A DNA stretch of 7,958 nucleotides from an uncultured Collinsella sp. (GCA_900757285.1 CAAENI010000272.1:1-7958); one strand, 5' to 3'. Positions 1-6,717 are shown, numbered from the stretch's first letter. Made by a program: numbers and translations. The notes: generated by a model not told the origin, from the sequence alone.

Positions 1-558
1 AAGGATCTGGACATTGAGCTCGACGATCTCAACACCACCGAGATTCAGACCAACAACGCCATCGAGGCTGCCAAGAAGCGCCACGTCGACGGCTCCGACT
101 ACCGCGAGGTTCAGGACCTGGAGAATGAGCTCGCCACCCTGGCCAAGCGCCTGGACAAGATCGAGCACACCCGCAAGGACGTCGTTGTCGCCCATAAGGA
201 GGCGCTCGACCGCGAGGCCCGCGCGCAGGCAATCATCGCCAAGTTCGAGGAGGGCGTGAAGGCCGATACCAAGGCCGCCCGCGCCAAGGCTGCCGACCTG
301 CAGGCTCAGATCGACGCCGCCACGAAGGAGCGCACCACGCTTGCTGCCACACTGCCGGCCGACGTGCTCACCGACTACGAGCGTCTGCTCAAGCAGTTTC
401 GCGGCCTGGCCGTCGAGACCATCCAGGGCAACATCCCCACGGTCTGCCACACCGCGCTGCAGGCATCGTCCATGAGCGACCTCAACCACGACGGCAGCGA
501 GATCACGCATTGCCCGTATTGCCACCGCCTCCTGGTGCTCCCCAGCAAGGAAGCCTAA
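1..558 (+). CDS. Coiled-coil protein with C-terminal zinc ribbon (3' part)
   Basis: The reading frame is open from base 1 to the TAA at 556-558, so the start lies outside the window and 185 residues are visible. Roughly residues 1-125 are rich in Glu, Lys, Ala and Leu with heptad-like spacing (for example LENELATLAKRLDKIE), indicating a long antiparallel coiled coil. A compact C-terminal segment ends with CPYCH. This architecture matches bacterial zf-RING_7 / CdsZ-like zinc-ribbon proteins, thought to bind nucleic acid or other macromolecules, though their exact role is poorly defined. In that family the tail usually holds two CxxC pairs. Here the second pair is intact (visible residues 171 and 174), but the first keeps only its second cysteine (residue 149, in PTVCH), with Pro where the first Cys would be. 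A nearby His could substitute. It directly abuts coaBC, so the two are probably co-transcribed. The family call is good; the function is uncertain. Confidence 0.75.
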   Translation, partial: KDLDIELDDLNTTEIQTNNAIEAAKKRHVDGSDYREVQDLENELATLAKRLDKIEHTRKDVVVAHKEALDREARAQAIIAKFEEGVKADTKAARAKAADLQAQIDAATKERTTLAATLPADVLTDYERLLKQFRGLAVETIQGNIPTVCHTALQASSMSDLNHDGSEITHCPYCHRLLVLPSKEA

Positions 559-1776
559 ATGATGACGGCGGCACCCAACAATTCAATGCAACTTGAGGGA
601 AAAACGATCCTGCTGGGTATTGCCGGCGGGATCGCCGCCTATAAGTCGTGCAATATCGTGCGCCTGCTGCAAAAGCGCGGAGCGCGCGTCAAGGTCGTTA
701 TGAGCGAGCATGCCACCGAGTTTGTGGGCCCGCTCACCTTCCGTGCGCTCACCAATGAGCCCGTTGCCGTGGGCCTCTTCGACGATCCCTCCGACCCTAT
801 CCACCACATTTCGCTGGCGCAGGAGCCCGATCTGGTGGTCGTGGCGCCCGCGACGGCTAATATCATCGCCAAGATGGCCAACGGCATCGCCGATGACCTC
901 ATCTCCACCACGCTGCTTGCGACGCCGCGACCCATCGTGATCGCACCCGCTATGAACAACGGCATGTGGAAGGCGCCGGCGACGCAGGCTAACATGGCCA
1001 CGCTGCGCGACCGCGGCGTGCATGTGGTGGGACCCGGCAGCGGCTACCTTGCCTGCGGCGACGTAGACACAGGACGCATGAGCGAGCCCGAGGACATCGT
1101 CGAGGCCGTCTGTGAGGAGCTCAACCCCGCGCCTCAGGACCTGGCAGGTAAGCGCATCGTGATTACCGCCGGCCCCACGCACGAACCGATCGACCCGGTG
1201 CGATTCATTGGTAACCGCTCTTCAGGCAAGATGGGCATCGCCCTGGCGGGGGAGGCCGCACGCCGCGGTGGCGAGGTCACGCTCGTGTTGGGTCCGACAT
1301 CGATCGATGCGCCCCGCGGCGTGGAATGCGTGCGCGTGCAGACCGCAGCAGAGATGCTGGAGGCGGCGCTGAGCGCCTTCCAGGCGGCCGATGCGGCCAT
1401 TTGCGCGGCCGCCGTCGCCGACTACACACCGGCGGCCCCTGCGGACCATAAACTCAAAAAGACCAACGAACGCTTGGAACGCATCGAGCTTGTCGAGACG
1501 GTCGATATTTTAGCCGAGCTCTCGCGTCAGAAGGGCGAGCGATGCGTGATCGGCTTTGCGGCCGAGACCGATAACGTTGTCGAGTACGCTGAGCGCAAAT
1601 TGGCTCGCAAGGGTTGCGATGCCATTATCGCCAACGATGTCTCGCGCGCCGATTCGGGCTTTGGAACCGACACTAACAAGGCCTGGATTGTGAGCACAGC
1701 GGGTACACAGGAACTTCCCGTGCTAACAAAACCCCAGCTCGCAGATACAATTTTGGACTTGCTTCAAAAATTGTAA
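559..1776 (+). CDS. coaBC: Bifunctional phosphopantothenoylcysteine decarboxylase / phosphopantothenate-cysteine ligase
   Basis: This cytosolic enzyme carries out two consecutive steps of coenzyme A synthesis: CTP-dependent ligation of cysteine to 4'-phosphopantothenate, then FMN-dependent decarboxylation to 4'-phosphopantetheine. The product is 405 residues, the usual full length. The N-terminal CoaC flavoprotein domain (about 13-190) shows GIAGGIAAYK, the active-site His in HHIS (H83), the substrate-clamp motif PAMNNGM (130-136) and the catalytic Cys in ACGD (C166). The C-terminal CoaB domain (about 196-405) begins GKRIVITAGPTHEPID, then has the dimerisation/nucleotide motif IGNRSSGKMG (217-226), AAAVADY (283-289), the catalytic lysine region KLKK (298-301) and IGFAAETDN. 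The ATG at 559 follows the upstream TAA with no gap. AAGGAAG (547-553) serves either 559 or the adjacent ATG at 562. A later ATG at 586 sits right before the conserved fold but lacks a good ribosome site. All key residues appear intact. Confidence 0.97.
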   Translation: MMTAAPNNSMQLEGKTILLGIAGGIAAYKSCNIVRLLQKRGARVKVVMSEHATEFVGPLTFRALTNEPVAVGLFDDPSDPIHHISLAQEPDLVVVAPATANIIAKMANGIADDLISTTLLATPRPIVIAPAMNNGMWKAPATQANMATLRDRGVHVVGPGSGYLACGDVDTGRMSEPEDIVEAVCEELNPAPQDLAGKRIVITAGPTHEPIDPVRFIGNRSSGKMGIALAGEAARRGGEVTLVLGPTSIDAPRGVECVRVQTAAEMLEAALSAFQAADAAICAAAVADYTPAAPADHKLKKTNERLERIELVETVDILAELSRQKGERCVIGFAAETDNVVEYAERKLARKGCDAIIANDVSRADSGFGTDTNKAWIVSTAGTQELPVLTKPQLADTILDLLQKL

Positions 1777-1784
1777 AAAAGTTC

Positions 1785-1814
1785 TTGCACAAGTCTAAAG
1801 TTTCGGGTTAATAT
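1785..1814 (+). promoter_or_regulatory. Promoter of tRNA-Pro
   Basis: A -35-like TTGCAC (1785-1790) is followed after 18 bases by a -10-like TAATAT (1809-1814), just after the coaBC stop and about 40 bases before the tRNA. The AT-rich stretch contrasts with the flanking sequence. TATACT (1812-1817) is an alternative -10 but with 21-base spacing. Inferred from consensus only. Confidence 0.6.
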
Positions 1815-1856
1815 ACTCCCTGTTGCGAGCGAGAGCAGAGCAACAAACAAAAGCTT

Positions 1857-1933
<77 letters not shown>

Positions 1934-1942
1934 GAAGTTTGC

Positions 1943-1972
1943 AGGTCAGGCACTTAGTGCCTGACCTTTTTT
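1943..1972 (+). terminator. Intrinsic terminator after tRNA-Pro
   Basis: A perfect 11-base-pair stem (AGGTCAGGCAC, 1943-1953, with GTGCCTGACCT, 1957-1967) has a three-base TTA loop and runs into a T tract ending at 1972. It starts ten bases after the tRNA CCA end. Confidence 0.93.
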
Positions 1973-2400
1973 GTTTTAAGCAATTGCTTAATATTCAGTA
2001 AGCAACAGGGTGCCAAAAATCTACCTACGCGATAATCGCCTTTTGCGGCTACTTGCGCGTTTTGCACGCGCTTGAGCCGATTTATTAACGCGATATGAAT
2101 CTACATACGCGTAGCTGGTATACAGCCGAGTACAGGCTGTATTTATCGCGGCGATTTACACGGATATAGCGACTGTGACGAACAAGCGTGTCGCTGTATT
2201 TATTCCAGTAGTTCACTTGATCGGTGGACAAGTGGGCTGTTGCAGCGAAATGCCAAGCAGGATGAGCTCTACACGAGGACCCCGCAGAGGTAATGGCGGG
2301 GGAGTGTGGCAGACGCTCTGAGAGCCGCTGTATGACCCCATTTCCCCTCAACCCGACTACCTGTGCCACGAACATCAGACCGTTCGAGTAACCGCCAAAA
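1973..2400. other. Gene-free stretch downstream of tRNA-Pro
   Basis: No reading frame here looks like a real protein: the one long minus-strand frame lacks a ribosome site and domain character and runs across the terminator and the antisense of the pilin gene. What can be seen is a near-identical 14-base direct repeat AATCTAC(C/A)TACGCG at 2018-2031 and 2098-2111, an 11-base palindrome GCGATAATCGC at 2029-2039, and a short inverted repeat CCCCGC/GCGGGG at 2280-2285 and 2296-2301. No copy of the tRNA 3' end is visible, so no attachment site can be assigned. It could be decayed sequence or carry an unrecognised small RNA. Confidence 0.5.
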
Positions 2401-2432
2401 GAAAAGCCCGCGCGAAGTTGCGCAGGCTTTTC
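2401..2432 (-). terminator. Intrinsic terminator of the pilin-DUF6273 gene
   Basis: GAAAAGCC (2401-2408) pairs with GGCTTTTC (2425-2432) and GCGC (2410-2413) with GCGC (2420-2423), with one C/A mismatch and a six-base loop. Read on the minus strand the stem ends in GGGCTTTTC followed by TTTT, a good terminator shape. It begins 22 bases beyond the stop codon of the minus-strand gene. It may also work weakly on the plus strand. Confidence 0.8.
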
Positions 2433-2676
2433 GCTAGACAAGCTAGAAGACAGGCTAGAAGCACCAAGCGGGGCAGACGCAAAGCGAAGCGCTCGCGTCG
2501 TCGCCACGCGACGGCCTGCCAGTGCCGGTGACGTCGAGGAAGTACGCAGAAAGTTTCGGTAACACCGAACGCTCCCACCATAAGCTGCTAATGGCAATGG
2601 CAGAGTTGGGATTATCGTTATTCGTCACCTTGCCCTTGAAGGCCTCGTACTGGCTACCCTCGGAGGAACTCCAGGG

Positions 2677-2724
2677 GTAGTCAGAGGCCCAAAGGGAAGT
2701 GAAGTCGGAGGTCCAATGGGAGGT
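2677..2724 (-). repeat. 24-base imperfect tandem duplication inside DUF6273
   Basis: Two adjacent 24-base units (2677-2700 and 2701-2724) differ at five positions. On the minus strand they encode TSHWTSDF then TSLWASDY, an in-frame repeat of the conserved T-S-x-W-x-S-D motif that normally occurs once before PW(S/T)SSEGS in this domain family. Confidence 0.75.
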
Positions 2725-3429
2725 GCAGGGCGCGATCTCGGAGTAGCTGAGAAGGAACAACCTGTCCGAGGTCGCGGTTACGGCGGCGTTCTTATCGATT
2801 CCGCCGACGTTGTTCGTGAGCTTCCTGACGGTCTTCACCTTGGACTGGAAATCGGGCGGCATGAGGCTCCAGATCTCGCCGGAGTTCATCTTCGCACGGA
2901 GCTCCGACTTCTCCCAGCCACCGGCGTTGGTGTCGGTGGCGTTCATGCGGGGCGAAATACCCGTCGAGGTGGTGAGGAACGTCAGCCCCGCCTAGCCCGA
3001 GCCGTCGGCCAAATCGTCATGGTTGATGCCGATGATGCGGTATTCGAGCGTCTTCCCATCGGTGAGCTTCATCGTGAACTTGGTGCCGGCATCCATGGCG
3101 GCCTTCGCCTTGGCGTAGGCGGAAGACGCCTTGCCCTTCGTGGCGATGTCCTCTGCCACGGCCTTCTGCTCACCGAGCGTCCAGTCCTTCGCGTCCTTGG
3201 CGATGGCCGCCTGGACGGTCGCGGAATCGGCCCCTGTGGAGCCGCCACCGGATGTTCCACCGTCCTCGACGCCACCGGTCGCCCCGCTGTTCACCGTGTT
3301 GCCGACCAGGTTGAACTGGTTTCGGATGGCCCCGGCCACGCTGGGTCCCGCGAACACGATCACCGGACCGATGACCGCGATAATCAGGTCGTACTCGATG
3401 ATAGATTGCCCACGAAGGCGGATACCTCT

Positions 3430-3446
3430 AGGAGATACCCCCCCCC
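3430..3446 (-). repeat. Nine-base homopolymeric G tract near the pilin start
   Basis: Nine consecutive C on the plus strand (about 3438-3446) read as nine G at codons 9-13 of the minus-strand prepilin gene, in CTT-CGG-GGG-GGG-GTA. The gene is in frame at this length. Such tracts are the classic substrate for slipped-strand length change that switches translation on and off. Confidence 0.7.
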
Positions 3447-3543
3447 GAAGGTTAATTGCCGCTGCATGCATATGCGACTCCCTTCGCTCAGGGTGAATAG
3501 AAACGGCTTGAGCGTAGGACTATTCCAAAAAGTTGTGCTGGTC

Positions 3544-3558
3544 TTGCCGCAGCGGCAA
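3544..3558. promoter_or_regulatory. 15-base palindrome, possible operator
   Basis: TTGCCGC (3544-3550) and GCGGCAA (3552-3558) are perfect inverted arms around a central A. It lies just downstream of the proposed minus-strand -10 box, a place where a repressor dimer could act. No regulator is encoded in the window. Confidence 0.4.
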
Positions 3559-3562
3559 AGAA

Positions 3563-3590
3563 TAATTAGCTCAACGTCTGCGCAGCTCAA
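3563..3590 (-). promoter_or_regulatory. Possible promoter of the pilin-DUF6273 gene
   Basis: On the minus strand TTGAGC (3590-3585) and TAATTA (3568-3563) are separated by 16 bases, in the only AT-rich patch of the divergent region. It would give a 5' leader of roughly 85 bases. The -35 overlaps one of the repeated GCTCAAC words, so a regulator might act there. Consensus match only. Confidence 0.35.
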
Positions 3591-3607
3591 CCGACCGCTC
3601 ACACAAT

Positions 3608-3631
3608 CGAATTTGTTGCTCAACAAATTCG
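3608..3631. promoter_or_regulatory. 24-base perfect palindrome, candidate operator
   Basis: CGAATTTGTTG (3608-3618) and CAACAAATTCG (3621-3631) are perfect 11-base inverted arms with a CT spacer. There is no T tract after either arm, so it is not a terminator. It sits between the divergent pilin gene and the plus-strand membrane gene pair, suggesting a dimeric DNA-binding site controlling one or both. It contains the third copy of GCTCAAC; the other two, as AGCTCAAC, are at 3568-3575 and 3584-3591. Confidence 0.55.
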
Positions 3632-3717
3632 CAGGTGAGGACAGTAGAATTGGTGATGTCGGAAGTAACGGAGGACCGCCGGTGTCGAAGCGGGTGGTCG
3701 AGAAGGAGGAACCAAAA

Positions 3718-3966
3718 ATGAGAAGCCTGGAGCTGATAATCTTCTTCCTGCCTTTCCTGGCGATCGCCGCCAACATCTGCGGCGTGGCGGAGCTCGTTAA
3801 GATTGCCAGGGCCAAGGGGCATTACACCAATGGCGCGGGAATCCTCTGGTTCATCGGCCTTTTCGGCACGGCGCTCATGGTCGGCCTGATCGTCTGCGCT
3901 CTGCCCGACCGAGCGGCACCGGCGCCCAGCGCACAAAGGGACGAAGACGCCCTGCCCGAGGTGTAG
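3718..3966 (+). CDS. Small two-helix membrane protein
   Basis: The start is fixed by AAGGAGGA (3703-3710) seven bases before ATG 3718. An open frame extends far upstream but crosses the palindromic control region and is antisense to the pilin gene, so it is not used. The 82-residue product has two hydrophobic segments (about 5-22 and 41-61), a basic loop between them (KIARAKGHYTNG) and a Pro/Ala/Asp/Glu-rich tail ending LPEV. No family was recognised. The next gene starts two bases after the TAG and its ribosome site lies inside this gene's last codons, so the two are almost certainly translationally coupled and work together. A role as a membrane partner of the DUF6273 protein is inference. 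Confidence 0.8.
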   Translation: MRSLELIIFFLPFLAIAANICGVAELVKIARAKGHYTNGAGILWFIGLFGTALMVGLIVCALPDRAAPAPSAQRDEDALPEV

Positions 3967-3968
3967 TA

Positions 3969-5402
3969 ATGTCGAAATACAAGATTGTTTACCGCGACGC
4001 CAACCCCTCCTGGCAGGAGCTTTGCCCTGTCAGGATGTTAGCCATCCAAGTCTCCAGAGACACCGAGACGGGAGCCTGCTTCCTCCAAACAAAGATCGTC
4101 AACGTATCGACGAAACCCATCAGCCGCATAGAGTTCACTGTCGGGCTCGAGGGCGAGGGAGGGGAGACGGAGACCGTCGACTTCTCGCTCCTAGATGCCG
4201 ACCTGCCCGCCGGCGAGGTGCTCAGGCCCAAGGCGGTGAGAATCAAGCTGTCTGTTATCACCGGCTCGCGTGCCGTTGTGACCCGAGCGGACGGCGAGAC
4301 CTCCTTCGGCGACCCGATCGACATCGATAGCCCCGCGCCACTCGCACTCAACGGGGTCGAGGAGTCGGAACGCGATGTCCTGCTCTCCGAGATGGGGGCC
4401 GATACCTTCAAATGCACGGGCGTCCATTCCGAACACGACGGGTGGTGGCAGTGCGGCTGCGGTGCGGTGAACCTCAAGCGCGGTACCTGCTGGAACTGCG
4501 GCGCCGTGCGCGAGAAAATGGCGGATCTGGAAGATGCCGCGTTCCTGGATGAATCCAGAAGGGACAGGGTCTACAAGACGAGCGTCGCGATACTCGAGAA
4601 GGGCAACAGGAAGGAAGCTGAGGCCGCCAAGGAAAGCCTCGAGAAGCTGGCCGAGCAGGGATACGGGGATTCGGGCGAGAAGGCAAGGGAGGCCGGCGCG
4701 AAGATTGCGAACCTCTCGAAAAGGAGGAAGAAGATAGCCGTCGCGGCTGTCGCGGGCATCGTCCTGCTTGCCGTCATGGTCGCCATCTCGCCCCTGCCGT
4801 CCATGCTCGAAGCGCGGGCGGACATGAAGGCGGAGCAGGAGGTAATCGACAGCAAGTCGATTGGGCAGACCGTCGAGTTCGGGACCTATTCGGGTGGGCT
4901 GGCGGCCTACAAGGGCGCCGCAATCGCCGGCAGACCGATCAGATGGATCGTAGTCGACAAGGAGGACGGACGGGCCCTTCTCGTAACCCAGCAGTGCATC
5001 GACGAGATGGCGTTCGATACGCAAGGCGACGCAACCGATTTCAAGTCCAGCTCGCTATACGACTATCTGAACGGCAGCTTCAGGGATTTCGCCTTCAGCG
5101 ATGTCGAGCGGGGCCTCATCGACGGAGACGTCACGATTCTCAACTCCTTTCTCCTTTGCGAACCCGCGCTATCGGACGATTTCCGGTACGCAAAGTCAGT
5201 GAAGGACGATAAAGTTAAGGACTGTTGGACCTCTACCGTCGAGAAGTACAGCGGCAGCTCAGACTATAGTGATTTCTACCATGTCGGGCAGCCCCTAGCC
5301 AATTACGTGTGCAAGATGGGCGATATCAAATTTGGCGATGACGGGAGCGAGCAGGATGACTTGCTCGGAGTCCGTCCCGCCATCTGGGTCAAATTGAATT
5401 AG
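3969..5402 (+). CDS. Zinc-ribbon membrane protein with extracellular DUF6273 domain
   Basis: The product is 477 residues. GAGGTG (3958-3963) lies five bases before ATG 3969. In order: an N-terminal beta-rich domain (about 1-125; KIVNVSTKPISRIEF resembles domains that sense or bind in the cytoplasm); a zinc ribbon with C162, C164, C174 and C177 (WQCGCG...CWNCG); a charged helical segment (195-250) with a TPR/Sel1-like flavour; a basic stop-transfer patch KRRKK followed by one membrane helix (256-275); and a C-terminal DUF6273 domain (298-477) with IGQTVEFG, PIRWIVVD, SSLYDYLN and the closing GVRPAIWVKL. The basic patch places the zinc ribbon inside and DUF6273 outside. DUF6273 occurs widely in surface proteins of gut Firmicutes and Actinobacteria, with unknown function. 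The divergent pilin carries the same domain type, so both may act at the surface. It ends at a TAG. Confidence 0.85.
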   Translation: MSKYKIVYRDANPSWQELCPVRMLAIQVSRDTETGACFLQTKIVNVSTKPISRIEFTVGLEGEGGETETVDFSLLDADLPAGEVLRPKAVRIKLSVITGSRAVVTRADGETSFGDPIDIDSPAPLALNGVEESERDVLLSEMGADTFKCTGVHSEHDGWWQCGCGAVNLKRGTCWNCGAVREKMADLEDAAFLDESRRDRVYKTSVAILEKGNRKEAEAAKESLEKLAEQGYGDSGEKAREAGAKIANLSKRRKKIAVAAVAGIVLLAVMVAISPLPSMLEARADMKAEQEVIDSKSIGQTVEFGTYSGGLAAYKGAAIAGRPIRWIVVDKEDGRALLVTQQCIDEMAFDTQGDATDFKSSSLYDYLNGSFRDFAFSDVERGLIDGDVTILNSFLLCEPALSDDFRYAKSVKDDKVKDCWTSTVEKYSGSSDYSDFYHVGQPLANYVCKMGDIKFGDDGSEQDDLLGVRPAIWVKLN

Positions 5403-5430
5403 CAGTCGGTTTTCCCATCGGTTGAATTGC

Positions 5431-5464
5431 GAAGGTGGCTCCCGATGGTTCGGGAGCCACCTTC
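5431..5464. terminator. Perfect 15-base-pair hairpin between convergent genes
   Basis: GAAGGTGGCTCCCGA (5431-5445) pairs perfectly with TCGGGAGCCACCTTC (5450-5464) around a TGGT loop. It lies 28 bases after the plus-strand DUF6273 stop and 20 bases past the minus-strand BspA-like remnant stop. Its position suggests a shared terminator, but neither side has a T tract, so it may act as an mRNA 3'-end stabiliser instead. Confidence 0.6.
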
Positions 5465-5484
5465 ATGCGTTCACTTGAACTTGT

Positions 5485-5706
5485 CTATTGCCATGCCTTG
5501 GGAAGGATTACGCCGGGGACGTTCTTGTTGAAGTCGCTATGCAGTGTATTCGGGCTGATGTTCCAGTCGGAACAATCCAGATGGAGACTCCGGCACTGCT
5601 CGGACATTCCCGTTAAGTCATATACAGCACTGAAATCGCACTTGGCACCGAGACCAGTTACGTCCACATCCGCGTCCGGAACGAATCGAAGCGGTATCCC
5701 GTTTCA
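5485..5706 (-). pseudogene. C-terminal remnant of a BspA-like (DUF285) surface protein
   Basis: A minus-strand frame is open from a TGA at about 5705 down to TAG (5487-5485), about 72 codons, with no ATG start; a GTG at 5667 is the only candidate and lacks a ribosome site. The sequence DLTGMSEQCRSLHLDCSDW aligns by eye with the M-F-x-x-C-x-S-L-x-x-L-D-x-S-x-W repeat of DUF285/BspA leucine-rich surface proteins, and FNKNVPGVILPKAWQ reads as a natural protein end. Upstream coding sequence is missing, so this is probably a truncated remnant whose 5' part was lost when the neighbouring region was rearranged. The thioredoxin-like gene begins just beyond the broken end on the opposite strand. Confidence 0.5.
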
Positions 5707-5742
5707 AAACGTATGCGTTTCACCATGAGAGAGGGATCTGTC

Positions 5743-6282
5743 ATGAGCTGGATACCGAGAAAATGCGTTATCGCCTTACTGACTCTGGCGACTCTGACGT
5801 GTTTCGCCGCCTTAATCGCCGTCAATATCAAACCGCAACACGATGCTTGCCCCTCATCTTTGTCCATTAAAATGGGCCAAAATTTCAGCCTCGGCCGAAA
5901 CGTCAATTATTTTAACAAGCTAAAACCTAATGAGGAAAATATCTTGATGTTCTGGGCATCGTGGTGTCAGCACTGCGAATCTCTCATAGAAGATATGCAA
6001 CAACTTGATAATTTCGCAGCCTTAAGGAAGAACCTTTTCACTGTTTCCGAGGACAGCACAATTGAAGAAGCCTCGGTCCATGAAGGAGACTTTCCCATAT
6101 ACATAGATTAAGATAAGACCGTGTATGACCAATATGAACTTGAGCATATTCCGTCCGTATTCATACTGGATGATCAAGGAAACATCATCGGCTTATCCGA
6201 AGGAGAGGAAGAACCTCTTGCCTTATTAAAGAAATACGCCAAATACAACGGATATAAAGCGGAAGGAGGCGACATCAAGTAA
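5743..6282 (+). pseudogene. Membrane-anchored thioredoxin-like protein, interrupted by an in-frame TAA
   Basis: The ATG at 5743 is preferred over 5713 and 5725 because GAGGGA (5731-5736) is six bases upstream and the product then starts with a membrane anchor (about 8-28). The extracytoplasmic part has the thioredoxin active site FWASWCQHCESL, with redox Cys at 75 and 78. TAA at 6109-6111 (codon 123) stops translation after FPIYID. The same frame continues for 56 codons to TAA 6280-6282 with the missing half of the fold, including the cis-Pro strand IPSVFILDDQGN. The intact protein would be about 179 residues, normal for anchored TlpA/ResA-like or bacteriocin-accessory (PedC/BrcD-type) oxidoreductases. 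The 122-residue product lacks the cis-Pro loop needed for substrate binding and is probably inactive. The gene is more AT-rich than its surroundings, suggesting transfer. Next to a secreted four-cysteine protein, it most likely served disulfide formation. Confidence 0.8.
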
Positions 6283-6311
6283 CTATCAAAGGCCAGATTA
6301 AGGAGCCAGCC

Positions 6312-6716
6312 ATGAAGAAATGCCTGCCCTCCATCGTCTCAGCAGCTCTTTGCCTCTCCCTTGTCATGACACCATTTGTGCCCGTTGCGGCAGCCTATGC
6401 CGACGAGGGGTCTCCCGCCGAGAGCAGCGAGATCTACGTCGGAGACAACTACGATGAAAAATACGATATATCCCTTTTTGAGCGCGGACGCTGCACGGAT
6501 TCATATTCCAAGGCGTGGTCCGATTCTCACGGATTTGCAATTAACCGCACCGTCCCTCACAAGGTCAAGCTGAACGCGAAGGAGGAGTCTTGCCTGCGCG
6601 ATCCCTACCTTGCTGGCACCGCTGAAGTTATCGCCGGTCTCGTGACAACCGGTCCTGGCGGCGGCTTGTTTGCAACCGCAATGACATCGTGCCGACTTTT
6701 CACTTGCATGTTCTAA
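6312..6716 (+). CDS. Secreted four-cysteine protein, possible bacteriocin-like precursor
   Basis: AAGGAG (6300-6305) is six bases before ATG 6312. The 134-residue product has a clear Sec signal peptide: MKK, a hydrophobic core (8-27) and likely cleavage after AAAYA at residue 30. The mature part of about 104 residues is acidic at first (EIYVGDNYDEKYD), then polar and basic, and ends in a Gly/Ala-rich hydrophobic stretch (AGTAEVIAGLVTTGPGGGLF) followed by SCRLFTCMF. It has exactly four mature cysteines: 61, 94, 127 and 132, enough for two disulfides. No family was recognised. The hydrophobic Gly-rich tail, small size, adjacent thioredoxin-like gene and following small membrane gene (possible immunity or export partner) resemble a bacteriocin-type arrangement, but this is inference. 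A structural surface protein is an alternative. It is the only one of the three cluster genes that is intact. Confidence 0.72.
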   Translation: MKKCLPSIVSAALCLSLVMTPFVPVAAAYADEGSPAESSEIYVGDNYDEKYDISLFERGRCTDSYSKAWSDSHGFAINRTVPHKVKLNAKEESCLRDPYLAGTAEVIAGLVTTGPGGGLFATAMTSCRLFTCMF

Positions 6717-6717
6717 A

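Larger units (their letters stand above)
2455..3471 (-). pseudogene. Flp-type prepilin fused to DUF6273 domain, interrupted by an in-frame amber codon
   Basis: The frame encodes 338 positions from ATG (3471-3469) to TAG (2457-2455), broken at codon 160 by TAG (2994-2992). AAGGGAG (3484-3478) lies six bases upstream of the start. Residues 1-21 are a short leader ending RG. GQSIIEY fits the class III prepilin rule: cleavage after Gly21, with Glu at +5 and Tyr at +6. It is followed by a hydrophobic helix (about 28-50), a Gly/Ser/Thr-rich linker (60-85), a helical segment and then a DUF6273-like domain beginning near LTDGKTLEYRIIGI. Past the amber codon the same frame continues with the rest of that domain (RMNATDTNAGGWEKSELR, LFLLSYSEI, YPWSSSEGSQYEAF, WWERSV, SLCVCPAWCF). 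The truncated 159-residue product would keep the pilin part but lose most of the domain. Asp and two Pro in the pilin helix are atypical. A nine-G run lies at codons 9-13. A terminator follows the gene. Confidence 0.8.

Noticed and set aside
583..1182. A long minus-strand frame opposite coaBC
   Set aside because: It is a high-GC antisense shadow of a well-conserved gene.
2433..2459. Three GCTAGA words after the pilin stop
   Set aside because: They are short and irregularly spaced (9 and 12 bases); not a convincing repeat array, and no CRISPR-like structure exists in the window.
2085..2597. A 170-residue minus-strand frame
   Set aside because: It crosses the intrinsic terminator and overlaps the end of the DUF6273 frame, has no ribosome site and no recognisable domain.
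2716..3966. A 416-residue plus-strand open frame containing the small membrane protein gene at its end
   Set aside because: The first two thirds are antisense to the pilin-DUF6273 gene and run through the palindromic control region. A strong ribosome site marks the true start at 3718, and only the last 82 residues look like a protein.
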